Part shown: positions 1 to 9,444 of the stretch, piece by piece
Layout of the letters: every line of letters starts with the position of its first letter
Numbering within the stretch: position 1 is the first letter of the stretch
NCBI GenBank assembly: GCA_046484285.1
Contig: JAWOBP010000223.1
Span: 1 to 10,721 of the forward strand
Direction of reading: 5' to 3'
Source of the DNA: CAZHCG01 sp046484285
Lineage (GTDB): Bacteria > Myxococcota_A > Polyangia > JAAYKL01
Length of the DNA stretch: 10,721 bases
Position numbers and translations under genes: made by a program
Notes under the pieces: generated by a model
What the model was told of the DNA's origin: nothing
Seen by the model: only the letters and a program-made list of their open reading frames with translations
Databases searched by the model: none

Positions 1-515
1 AGCCGTCAACATGGCTGTAGCTTTCCGACGCGGAGCGGACGTCGAGTCAGCGAAGCCGGAAAGATACAGACCTGTCAACGAGCACCGCGAAGCGGGCGCA
101 GTTAACCAGACCAACCGAGAGAACAGCGCCATCCCGTTTTTGGGGGCCAAGCCCGCCATCGCAACCCGGTCGGGAATCGACGACCTGCCCAACGCGCCGC
201 CAGATAGCATCCAGCGACATCAATCAATATCGACACTTACACAGGTTGAGACGAGTGCCCGAGCTTGCGTTCTTCGTGAGAGCGTGGTTGATTGAGGGGG
301 GGTCTGACGAGCCACGCACGGCTTCGGCGAGATCTTCGACTTGGACGCCGACGCCCTTCGGGCTATGGCGGACAGGCGCGGAACGTGTCTTATGACAAGT
401 CAAACTGCGTTTGTGCGCGTTGTGGAATGCGCACAGGGTCGGGATCTGAATTTTCCTTCTTGGAAACAGGCAGTGTCTGGCGCCTTTTCCTCTGGAGTGT
501 GGCGTAACGGCTTCG
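1..515. other. Stretch without a convincing gene
   Basis: Short open frames exist on the plus strand (11-295, 292-507 and about 308-577), but none has a good ribosome site, a known motif or clear third-position bias. The segment from 308 to about 480 reads as plausible protein in one frame (GFGEIFDLDADALRAMADRRG), without a convincing start and with an end running into the lipoprotein gene on the opposite strand. It could be the remnant of a decayed gene. No terminator for the lipoprotein gene was found. Confidence 0.4.
412..435. other. 7-bp inverted repeat downstream of the lipoprotein gene
   Basis: TGTGCGC (412-418) and GCGCACA (429-435) pair around 10 bases. No T-run follows on either strand, so I do not call it a terminator. 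It lies about 80 bases past the lipoprotein stop. Confidence 0.3.
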
Positions 516-3011
516 CTAGGGCATGTCCCGCACGCAGCGGACGAGGGCGGCGTGAGACTGCTCGCCGAGGTCGATAGGGTTAAACACGCGCCATGCGAGC
601 GGGGAATAGTCGATTGCGTCGCCGACGTAAGGGGTCGAGGTCGCGAACTCCCCTTCCGGAGGGTAGGGGAATGCGCAGTGGTCGATCGCGGCGCCGGCTC
701 CAGAGATCGCGCGCGGATCCCACAGGCTCACGAGTTCCTTGACGTTCGGCAGTCTCCAATCAGCCTCGCCGCCCCACATCAGGGTCTCGCAGTAGGCGTG
801 CGCGTCCTCCCAGTCGTAGCCGTAGGGGTAGTACCCGGAGCAGTTCTCGCCGGTCTGCCCCGACGCGCACCCCTGCCACATCAGGTTCGTCACCGCGTCC
901 TCCACAACCGGGTCCCCGGTGGACACGACGCGCGTGAAGCGCGCCGCCGGGACAGGAGGAGGATCCCCGCGGACGCAGCGCACATGATTTGGCCAGCTCT
1001 TCCAGAAAAGGATGCAGCCCCCCGCGTCGGTATGAATGGCCTGGGCCGCTCCTGCCTCGCCCGCGTCCGTCGTGGACGTCCAGTGGCAAAGCGAAGAGGT
1101 GGAAACCTCCGGGAAGGCGTCCTCGTCCATGGCGGGCTCCACCTTCCCGTAGTCGATGATCGACTGAAGCTCGTGGACGTCGGGGAGACGCCAGTCGTCG
1201 TAGCCGCCCCAGTCCAGGGCGTCGCAGTAGAGCACCGCCGCGATCCATCCCGCCGACGCCGCGGAGCCGAGGTCGCACATGGCGCCGCTCAATCCCGCCA
1301 CGCACCCCTGCCACACCAGGCCGGTGTTGCCGTCCTCGACGATCGGCTCGTTGGCTACCGGCACGGTCCGCGTGAAGCTCGACGGCGAGACGGGCGCGGG
1401 CGCGCCGTGGGGGCCGGGCGTGTTGCACTCGGCCGTGTTGCAGGACGCCGGAGAGATGCACCGCTCGCCCACGCAGATGTCGTAGGAGAGATCGGCGCCG
1501 CAGCTGACGGTGGTGTCCAGGGAGCAGGGCGCGAAGTCGTCCTCGCCTTCGCACTGGGTGTCCGTGTCGGTGTCGGGGTCGGGGTCGGTGTCGCAGTCCG
1601 GATCGGGGTCGGTGTCCGGATCGGTGTCCTGCTCGTCGCAGCCGGCGTCCGCCGCGTTGGGGGCGTTTCCGTCGACATCGAAGGGCTTGTTCCAGCCCAC
1701 CGAGTGCATGTGGTCGATGAAGGCCAGCGCCTCGCACATGGGGAGGCGGGGGTTGTTCTTAATCAGAATCCTGTTTTTCACCTCCTCCAGCCCGAACAAC
1801 GCATCGATACTCTCGAGGTGGATGTTATCGTAAATGCCTATCGAGGGCTCGCCCGATAGGATCTCTTTCAGGTTCTGCAGACCGTTGAGCGAAACGAGCT
1901 CGTCATTTGCGCCGACCACCAAGCCACCGTAAATAGTCACTAGATTGTCAAGACCCGACATGTCGAGAAGCTTCGGGTTCCCGTGCACGGACAACCCCGA
2001 GGAAGTTACCAAGGTGAGGCCCTCCAGCCCGTGGAGGTTTTCGAGACCGGCGTTGTGGGAAATCGAAATGGTCGCCGCGGTTGCAAGGCCGTTTAGACCC
2101 TCGAGATTCGTCAGACCATCCATTCTGTAGATGTGCATGAACTGCGTGACGGCTTCAATCGACTCCAGCCCGTGAAGGCTTTGCAGCGAAGGGTTTCTCT
2201 CGAGCAGGAGGTCCGTCGTGGCTTTGATTCCCGACAGCCCGGAGATGTCCGTCAGGCTTCTGTTGTTCTGCAGCCACAGCTCGCCGTTGAAGTCGGTGAG
2301 GTTAGACAACCCGTTCAGGTTCTGAAGAAAAGGGTTGGCGATGATGTGCAGCCTGCTCGCAAGAGACTCGAGGCCCGAGAGACCGTCCACGTTCTGAAGC
2401 GGGTCATTCGACATTATATACAGCCCATCGCCGCCCACCTTTTGGAGGGACTCCAGACCGGCCAGGGAGGCCGTGTCCACGGCTTCTATTCTGACTCCGC
2501 CCATCACCTCCTTCAACGACGACAACCCGATCCCCGGGAACGCCTCGTGGCTCGCTGCCCCCAGGAACTCCAGGCTCATGAGCCCGTTGACACGCACCAG
2601 GTTTGACAGCCCATCGAGCCACCCTGTCTGATCCCAGCCGTCGCCGCCGTGGATCACCAGGTCTCCGTCCACGCAGAGCAGGCTCTCGAGCCCGTTGACG
2701 TTCGGAATCGTCGCGTTCTCGATGCGAAGATCGCCGGTGATCCGCGTCACCCCGGCCAGCGCCGCGATGTCGGCCGCGTCCGCCACGACCGCGTCGCCAC
2801 TCATCACGTTGCCGCCGCACTCGTCCGTGTCGGAGTCGGTGTCGGAATCGGTGTCGGTGTCCGTGTCGGTGTCTGTGTCCGCGTCGCCGTCGGTACCGCC
2901 ATCCGGCGAGTGGCGGGTGTCATTGCTGCAGCCGAGCGGGATCCCCGCGATCAACGCCGAGATCAGCAGCACTCGACAGATACCGGTATCATCACGTTTC
3001 TCTTCGCCCAT
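516..3011 (-). CDS. Lipoprotein with leucine-rich-repeat body and two DUF1566 domains
   Basis: This 831-residue protein is probably anchored in a membrane. A hydrophobic signal segment (CRVLLISALIAGIPLGC) ends in Cys28; Pro at -3 is atypical for a lipobox, so lipidation is likely but not certain. Residues 41-63 are an Asp-Thr/Asp-Ser spacer. Residues 75-440 are about 14 degenerate leucine-rich repeats of the form N-x-x-L-x-x-L-x-GL-x-x-L, as in receptor-L-like bacterial proteins. A second Asp-Pro/Asp-Thr spacer (460-487) leads to a Cys-rich module (YDICVGERCISPASC) and then two DUF1566 domains (about 546-682 and 690-829), each with VEDxxTxLxWQGC, WRLPxVxEL and a final VRCVR. The start at 3011 has GGAGG 4 bases before it; a GTG at 3083 would also be in frame but lacks a site and would place 24 odd residues before the signal. 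The role is probably surface binding or display. Confidence 0.9.
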   Translation of the reverse strand: MGEEKRDDTGICRVLLISALIAGIPLGCSNDTRHSPDGGTDGDADTDTDTDTDTDSDTDSDTDECGGNVMSGDAVVADAADIAALAGVTRITGDLRIENATIPNVNGLESLLCVDGDLVIHGGDGWDQTGWLDGLSNLVRVNGLMSLEFLGAASHEAFPGIGLSSLKEVMGGVRIEAVDTASLAGLESLQKVGGDGLYIMSNDPLQNVDGLSGLESLASRLHIIANPFLQNLNGLSNLTDFNGELWLQNNRSLTDISGLSGIKATTDLLLERNPSLQSLHGLESIEAVTQFMHIYRMDGLTNLEGLNGLATAATISISHNAGLENLHGLEGLTLVTSSGLSVHGNPKLLDMSGLDNLVTIYGGLVVGANDELVSLNGLQNLKEILSGEPSIGIYDNIHLESIDALFGLEEVKNRILIKNNPRLPMCEALAFIDHMHSVGWNKPFDVDGNAPNAADAGCDEQDTDPDTDPDPDCDTDPDPDTDTDTQCEGEDDFAPCSLDTTVSCGADLSYDICVGERCISPASCNTAECNTPGPHGAPAPVSPSSFTRTVPVANEPIVEDGNTGLVWQGCVAGLSGAMCDLGSAASAGWIAAVLYCDALDWGGYDDWRLPDVHELQSIIDYGKVEPAMDEDAFPEVSTSSLCHWTSTTDAGEAGAAQAIHTDAGGCILFWKSWPNHVRCVRGDPPPVPAARFTRVVSTGDPVVEDAVTNLMWQGCASGQTGENCSGYYPYGYDWEDAHAYCETLMWGGEADWRLPNVKELVSLWDPRAISGAGAAIDHCAFPYPPEGEFATSTPYVGDAIDYSPLAWRVFNPIDLGEQSHAALVRCVRDMP
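1551..1637 (-). repeat. Second acidic repeat, Asp-Pro/Asp-Thr spacer
   Basis: Imperfect GAC-CCN/ACN units encode residues 459-487 of the lipoprotein. They separate the leucine-rich-repeat body from the DUF1566 part and mark a domain boundary. Confidence 0.75.
2817..2894 (-). repeat. Hexanucleotide-like repeat coding an Asp-Thr/Asp-Ser spacer
   Basis: Imperfect GAC-ACN/TCN units encode the flexible acidic spacer after the lipidation cysteine. Such spacers hold exported domains away from the membrane. The six-base period means length changes stay in frame. Confidence 0.8.
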
Positions 3012-3015
3012 GATG

Positions 3016-3020
3016 CCTCC
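3016..3020 (-). promoter_or_regulatory. Ribosome binding site deciding the lipoprotein start
   Basis: GGAGG lies 4 bases before the ATG at 3011. It places the start directly before the signal sequence and argues against the in-frame GTG at 3083. Confidence 0.7.
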
Positions 3021-3041
3021 GAGCAATCTCGAGCAGAGGAC

Positions 3042-3071
3042 GCCGGGACGAGGCCGAAGCTCCGCCCCGGC
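3042..3071 (-). promoter_or_regulatory. UUCG-capped hairpin between the RTX and lipoprotein genes
   Basis: On the minus strand two 13-base arms (3071-3059 and 3054-3042) pair with two G-U pairs and one A-C mismatch, closed by a C(UUCG)G tetraloop. No T-run follows, so it is not a standard terminator. In the 81-base gap between the two genes it may stabilise the upstream message or separate expression of the two genes. Confidence 0.55.
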
Positions 3072-3092
3072 TCCAACGGTCACCGAGTCAAC

Positions 3093-4244
3093 CTAGTACT
3101 CGCAATACACTTCGGTTTCGCAGTCACAGTAGTCCCAACCGTTCCCCCCGGAGCAGGCATCTGTCCCAAGGTCTCCCCACAGGAAGTCGTCTCCCGCGCC
3201 TCCGTAGATGACATCGTTTTCATCACCCCCATGGAGATCGTCTATTCCATCTCCACCCCAGATCTGGTCAGCGCCCTGTCCTCCGAGAATCTCGTCATCA
3301 AGGTAGGAACCTCGAAGCAGATCGTTGCCCCGGCTGCCGGAGATGTAGTCGTCGCCACCATTATACCAATAATCCGTGGGGTCGTCGCCGTAGATGTCGT
3401 CCGCTGTGAGCGTCCCGTAGATGTCATCGCTGCCGTCGTCGCCGAGCCCGATCGAGTAACCGTAGGTGCCTCCCTCGTCGTTGTCCAGCACGATGTAGTC
3501 GTCCCCCTCGAGACCGGTGACCGCTTCGCCGTTCAAGTAGGAGTCATCGTACTGGCTGCCGTACACCTCGTCGTGGTAGCCCCTGCCGTACATCTTCAAC
3601 GCACCCCCTTCGAATACCGAAGTGAAGGTCGCGAAGTTGCAGTCCTCGCCGACGATGGGCGTCGAGCTGGTGCCGTCGTCGTTGAGCTGGTAGCGGATGA
3701 TGCCCATCACGTCGCGCGCCGCGGTGGACGCCGCGTCCATGCCGTAGACGCGGAGATCTACCAGGGCGTCCCGGTCGCAGTATCCGACGCGCTCCCATTC
3801 GTAAACGATTTGGCCTCCAAATTGATAGGGCACCCGCTTGCACATGATGATCCGGTTGGGCTCGTCGTCGAAATCGGGATCGTCGCCGTCGTAGTAGGCG
3901 AACCCGGTGGCGGAAAGGTTTCCGCCGATCACCGACTGCTCGGGCACGTTGCAGCGGATGGCGTACGGAACGTTGTTCGAAGTGAGGTAGTAGCACGCCC
4001 CCCCGCAAGTGCCCCTGGTGCCGCCCGTCGGCTCGGCCTCCCCCCAGGCGAGCGCGTCGTGGGCCTCGGCGCTCTTGGCGGGCGGGTCGATCCCGTCGCC
4101 GAACGGGAAGACGAGGGGCTCGTAGTTGGCGTTCTCGTCCTCCTCGTTCAGAAGGACGCCGGCGACGTCACCGGCGAACACCGATCCTACCAGCAGAACG
4201 ACCGCCGCCAGCGCGCACACCATGGTCATCATCATCTTCTTCAT
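3093..4244 (-). CDS. Sec-exported protein with RTX (hemolysin-type) calcium-binding repeats
   Basis: This 383-residue protein starts with a signal peptide (MKKMMMTMVCALAAVVLLVGSVFA, residues 1-24, likely cleaved before GD). A unique region of about 180 residues carries paired cysteines (80, 84, 98, 135, 156, 202). From about 215 onward come glycine- and aspartate-rich nonapeptide-like RTX repeats, clearest at 296-358 (GGDDYISGS, GGQGADQIW, GGAGDDFLW), which in this family form a calcium-binding beta-roll. The C-terminus ends with Cys364, 373, 375 and 381. Ten cysteines in the mature chain suggest disulfides outside the cytoplasm. Type I secreted RTX proteins lack an N-terminal signal, so Sec export is a departure from the classical route. 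The ATG at 4244 is chosen because GGAGGT lies 6 bases upstream and a signal peptide follows, although the frame is open far upstream into the phosphatase gene. The unique region's function is unknown. Confidence 0.88.
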   Translation of the reverse strand: MKKMMMTMVCALAAVVLLVGSVFAGDVAGVLLNEEDENANYEPLVFPFGDGIDPPAKSAEAHDALAWGEAEPTGGTRGTCGGACYYLTSNNVPYAIRCNVPEQSVIGGNLSATGFAYYDGDDPDFDDEPNRIIMCKRVPYQFGGQIVYEWERVGYCDRDALVDLRVYGMDAASTAARDVMGIIRYQLNDDGTSSTPIVGEDCNFATFTSVFEGGALKMYGRGYHDEVYGSQYDDSYLNGEAVTGLEGDDYIVLDNDEGGTYGYSIGLGDDGSDDIYGTLTADDIYGDDPTDYWYNGGDDYISGSRGNDLLRGSYLDDEILGGQGADQIWGGDGIDDLHGGDENDVIYGGAGDDFLWGDLGTDACSGGNGWDYCDCETEVYCEY

Positions 4245-5432
4245 CGCGCCACCTCCATTCTGACCCGGAACGCCCGGGTCAGGGGAAAAAAGGCCGGCAA
4301 AGTGCCGGCGATTTCGCTCCGTCGGCCAAAGCGGTTCACGTTCCCTCTCCCTAAGTGTAGGACAAACGTAACCGTTCACGTGGATGAGTTGGAAGAGATC
4401 GCGGTGGGATCGCGAAAAAAGTGCGGATCGTGCCGGGATCGTTGGCTGATTAGGTTTGAAGGATCGCGCGAGGCATGATCTCATCAATACGTGGCATCGG
4501 TCGAAAAAGAGCTTTCCGCCATCTCCGAGCTGCAGAGACAGCTCGCCCAGCTCACGTGCGCCGCGGCTGAGAAGCGTTTCTATGAGGCGTTCGCGATCCT
4601 GGACGGAAGGCGCCCAGAGGTCGAGATCCCGCGGCGGCTGGCCGGTGAGCAAGGTCTTGAAGGCACCCCCGCCCAGGAAGAACCGCGCGTCGCAGTCCGT
4701 GCCGACAGTGGCCGCCACCTCCCGCCGCGCGAAGTCGATCACGTCGCGCTCTTCGAGCGAGCAGAGCGCGGTCCGCATGACGTGGTGATGGTGTTCCTTG
4801 TAGGCCACCGCTACCCGACCGCCGTCGTGCCAGAAAAAAGCACCCTCCATATACCAGGGCCATGCGTCCTTCCCGAGCGATTCCCCGAGCAGCCGCGCCG
4901 CGGTGGCGGTCACGATCGAGTCGTGCGTGACGTGGACGTGTAGCCCGGGGCGATCCCCGGCCGAGGCGAGCATGTGCTGCACGAGAAACCTCGCCGCCGG
5001 GTCGGGATCGGCCATCCCGGGCAACGCATTGTCCTGCGAGACGAGGTGCTCCATGACGCCCTCGTGGTCGAGCTTCTGCCAGTTGGCCCACGCGCGCTTG
5101 CCGTCCACCACGTAGATGCCGGGATCTCCGAGGTATCGGTCGCGACCGACCCTGAGATCGGCTCCCGCGCCATGCCGAATGGCCTCGGCGGTCTGGACAC
5201 AGCGCAGGACCGGGTTCGCGTGGAGCGAGCACAGCCGGTTCCCCATGATCTGCCCGAGCTGACTTGCGAGCGACTCCCCGATGCCGGTGATAGGGACGGC
5301 GTTGCCCGCCTCCCCTGGGGGGAGCGGTCCCCGAACCGAGTGGCGCAGGAGCACCGCGACCGGCGCGTCCGTCGGGACCTCGTCGAGCCAGCTCAGGGTC
5401 GACGGCGGAATCCTCCAGTCGATGTTCGTCAT
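4245..5432 (-). CDS. Histidine phosphatase fused to a nucleotidyltransferase-like domain, no stop codon of its own
   Basis: Residues 20-215 form a histidine phosphatase (phosphoglycerate mutase superfamily) domain. It has Arg30-His31 in LLRHS (the usual RHG glycine is Ser), the second Arg77 in NPVLRCVQTAE, and the second catalytic His170 in HVTHDS. Residues 250-273 match the head of a pol-beta-type nucleotidyltransferase: GGG, a basic loop, then the metal-binding pair Asp269/Asp271 in PPRDLDLW. After about residue 310 (near 4505) the sequence stops looking like protein: GC at codon third positions falls and no motif continues, so the transferase domain appears truncated. No in-frame stop occurs, and the frame runs into the RTX gene (formal 779-residue reading, 5432 to 3093). 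The start overlaps the methyltransferase stop as ATGA, with GGGGGT 6 bases before it. One-base shifts near an A5 run (4504-4508) would end it at 4484 or 4450. The phosphatase call is good; the second domain is moderate. Confidence 0.75.
4251..4256 (-). promoter_or_regulatory. Ribosome binding site deciding the RTX start
   Basis: GGAGGT lies exactly 6 bases before the ATG at 4244. This supports independent initiation of the RTX gene even though the upstream frame is open. The same box and spacing occur at the glycosyltransferase start (9451-9456). Confidence 0.8.
4261..4281 (-). promoter_or_regulatory. 8-bp perfect inverted repeat just upstream of the RTX ribosome site
   Basis: TGACCCGG (4261-4268) and CCGGGTCA (4274-4281) are perfect inverted copies around a 5-base loop. 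The repeat sits between the terminator T-run and the Shine-Dalgarno sequence (4251-4256). It could be a leader hairpin acting on transcription or translation, or a protein operator. No known family was recognised. Confidence 0.45.
4283..4310 (-). terminator. Intrinsic terminator before the RTX gene
   Basis: On the minus strand GCCGGC (4309-4304) pairs with GCCGGC (4298-4293) around the 5-base loop ACTTT. One C and then six T (4291-4286) follow. The stem is short but all G-C. It would end the operon transcript. Because it lies only about 40 bases before the RTX start, it could instead be an attenuator in that gene's leader. Confidence 0.72.
4332..4381 (-). repeat. Direct repeats ACGTGAACSG flanking copy A of the 17-base motif
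   Basis: On the minus strand ACGTGAACGG (4381-4372) and ACGTGAACCG (4341-4332) match at 9 of 10 bases. Their starts are 40 bases apart, near four helical turns, and they bracket the 17-base motif. They could be paired operator sites. Confidence 0.4.
4351..4367 (-). promoter_or_regulatory. 17-base motif, copy A, upstream of the RTX gene
   Basis: GTTTGTCCTACACTTAG on the minus strand, with 106 bases between it and the RTX ATG. An identical copy in the same orientation precedes the four-gene operon. It may be a promoter or regulator site; TACACT is a loose match to a -10 box, but no -35 match stands at the right spacing. A fragment of a dispersed repeat is the main alternative. Confidence 0.4.
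4397..4466. repeat. Cluster of five GATCG sites
   Basis: GATCG occurs at 4397, 4408, 4426, 4437 and 4462 on the plus strand. Two pairs are 11 bases apart, and all five sites share one orientation. The cluster lies just upstream (minus-strand sense) of the 17-base motif. It could be a phased binding array or a chance run. Confidence 0.3.
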
Positions 5433-7092
5433 CGCGGCACCCCCACGATGATCGACGGGAGTGCGGCGAGGCGACGAACCTCGACGAGATCGAAGCCAGC
5501 CTCGTCCAGGAGGACCGAGTACTGCTCGACCGTCCGCTCCTTGCCGCCGGTAGCCATGAGCAGGTGGAGGTCGCACAGTCCACCCGCCGATCCGACATCC
5601 GAAAGCAACATCTCGACGACAAACAACCTGCCACCCGGGCGCAGAGCGCACCGCGCGTGACGCAGGATGGTGAGCGCGATTGCATCGTCCCAGTCGTGGA
5701 GGACCCGGGCCAGGATGACCGCGTCTCCCTCGACGTCCCACGGCGCCGTGATGTCGGCAGTTCGCAGCTCCGCTCGCGAGCCTAGTTCGGCCGACGCGGC
5801 CCGCTCGATCACTTCGGGGCGATCGAGCACGACCACCTCCAAGTCCGGGTATCGCTCCAGGAGCAGCCCGGCGAGTGCGCCGAGGCCGCCGCCCGCGTCG
5901 ATGATCCGCTCATCACCGCGGAGAGACAGAGCGGCCGGGACCTCGCCATAGTCGTGGAGGGCATAGCTGGCCAGCATCCGGTGGTGCCCCTCGATCCGCA
6001 TGGGCTCTGCGGCCACGTCCTCGAAGACATTCCTGGCCTTCCAGTCGGAGCCCTCGCGGAGGGCGCGGGGGAGGTTCGACCACAACTCGCGGAAGCGCCC
6101 TGCGTACTCAAGAGCAGCATCCCGGAGGGTCAAAGGGTGATCAGCTCGCAGGTACTCCCCTCGTTCCGTTGCGGTCCAGATGCCATCCTCGAACGCTACG
6201 AGCCGAAGCTCGGCGAGGGATCGCAGCAGGCGTCTCCCTCGCTCGGAGTCGATCCCGCAGGCTCGCAGAAGCGGCTCTTCCGGTCCCGGCAGCACATCGA
6301 AGACGCCCAGCTCGACGGCCGCGGCAATGGCGTCCGTTCGCCAGAACCCCACGAGGTCCCCGGACAGGGAAGCGAACTCGCTCCGCAGAGCGGGCCGCAG
6401 CTCCACGATCCGCCGTCCGTCCTCGTCGATGACCTCCAGCCCGCCGTCGAACCTCTCCACGCGGGCCTGCCCGTTGTAGAACGGCTCCACCCCGGCGAAG
6501 CGGCGAGTGTAGATGGGGAGACCCCTGCGATCGACGTGCATCCAGCCGTCGTCGTCCCGGGCGCGGGCGAAGCCCTTGTGGAACACGTCCAGGTCGAGGA
6601 ACCACCGCCCGTGGATCTGCGTACCCCCGAGGTCGATGTGGGTGGAGCGCCCGTCGTGGCTCTGGACGACCGCGATCCGGTCGCGATAGTCGCCCGCGTA
6701 GCGCCACCGGGCCTCGTAGGCCGGAACGCCATCGTGGTCGACGTGAAGGTATCCACCGTCCGGTTCTCGGACTGTGCAGCGTCCTCCCTGGAAGTTGCCG
6801 CACCAGTCGAAGCGGGCGTCGTACAGGTCGGTCCCGTCCGGAAGGATGTGGTGCCACCCGTCGCTCTCGACGACCGCAGCGCGTCCCTCGTAGTAGCCGA
6901 AGGTTCGCTCGAATCGCCGATTGTAGGCGGGCGAGCCGTCGGTGCGGATGTGCCACCCCCGGCCTCCTCTCTGGACTGGGGCGAGGCCGGGCTCGTGGAA
7001 CGCGAGGACCTCATCGAATCGCTCCTCGTACAACGGCGTTTCGCTGCGCAGGTGGTGCGTACCTTCCCGCGCAAGTCTGGTCTCTCTCCACG

Positions 7093-7096
<4 letters not shown>
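5429..7096 (-). CDS. WG-type repeat protein fused to a SAM-dependent O-methyltransferase
   Basis: This 555-residue protein has two parts. Residues 1-235 hold about five or six imperfect repeats of 35-40 residues, with recurring aromatic-Gly and DGW-H-I/V-DG-Y-RF patterns (for example GYYEGRAAVVESDGWHHI and DGWMHVDRRGLPIYTRRF). They resemble WG/KWG-type beta repeats. Residues 245-320 look like the winged-helix dimerisation domain of plant-type O-methyltransferases (TDAIAAAVELGVFDVL). Residues 380-555 are the SAM-binding domain, with motif I IIDAGGGLGALAG at 398-410, an acidic ribose-binding strand end VVVLDRPEV, and HDWDD at 467-471, where the His sits at the position of the usual catalytic base. 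Upstream open frame is rejected: the ATG at 7096 has GGAGGT 6 bases before it and overlaps the previous stop as ATGA. The reaction is probably O-methylation of a small molecule or sugar; the acceptor is unknown. Confidence 0.92.

Positions 7097-9440
<2,344 letters not shown>

Positions 9441-9444
<4 letters not shown>

Larger units (their letters stand above)
3093..5432 (-). other. Continuous open frame joining the phosphatase and RTX genes
   Basis: From the ATG at 5432 to the TAG at 3093 there is no in-frame stop, so a gene caller may report one 779-residue protein. I read it as two genes. The RTX part has its own ribosome site and signal peptide, and a signal peptide at residue 397 of a fusion would be buried. 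An intrinsic terminator (4283-4310) lies between them, and the stretch 4245-4500 has poor coding character. A real fusion, or a lost stop through a one-base sequencing error, cannot be excluded. Confidence 0.7.

Noticed and set aside
412..435. Terminator for the lipoprotein gene
   Set aside because: The 7-bp inverted repeat has a 10-base loop and no T-run on either strand.
552..1859. Long plus-strand open frame opposite the lipoprotein gene
   Set aside because: Its product is an Arg/Val-Gly-rich antisense reading of acidic repeats, with no motif or ribosome site. The minus-strand gene explains the stretch.
1551..2894. Short tandem repeats as a possible CRISPR or iteron array
   Set aside because: They are codon-level Asp-Thr and Asp-Pro repeats inside a gene, without spacers.
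3012..3083. GTG start at 3083 adding 24 residues to the lipoprotein
   Set aside because: There is no ribosome site, the hairpin would lie inside the coding region, and the extension would precede the signal sequence. The ATG at 3011 has GGAGG.
4351..4367. Sigma-70 promoter based on TACACT in the 17-base motif
   Set aside because: No matching -35 box at 16-18 bases upstream in either copy, so I keep it only as a candidate regulatory motif.
2649..4478. Long plus-strand open frame opposite the RTX gene
   Set aside because: It is an antisense reading rich in Val, produced by the GC-rich Asp/Gly codons on the minus strand; no domain is visible.
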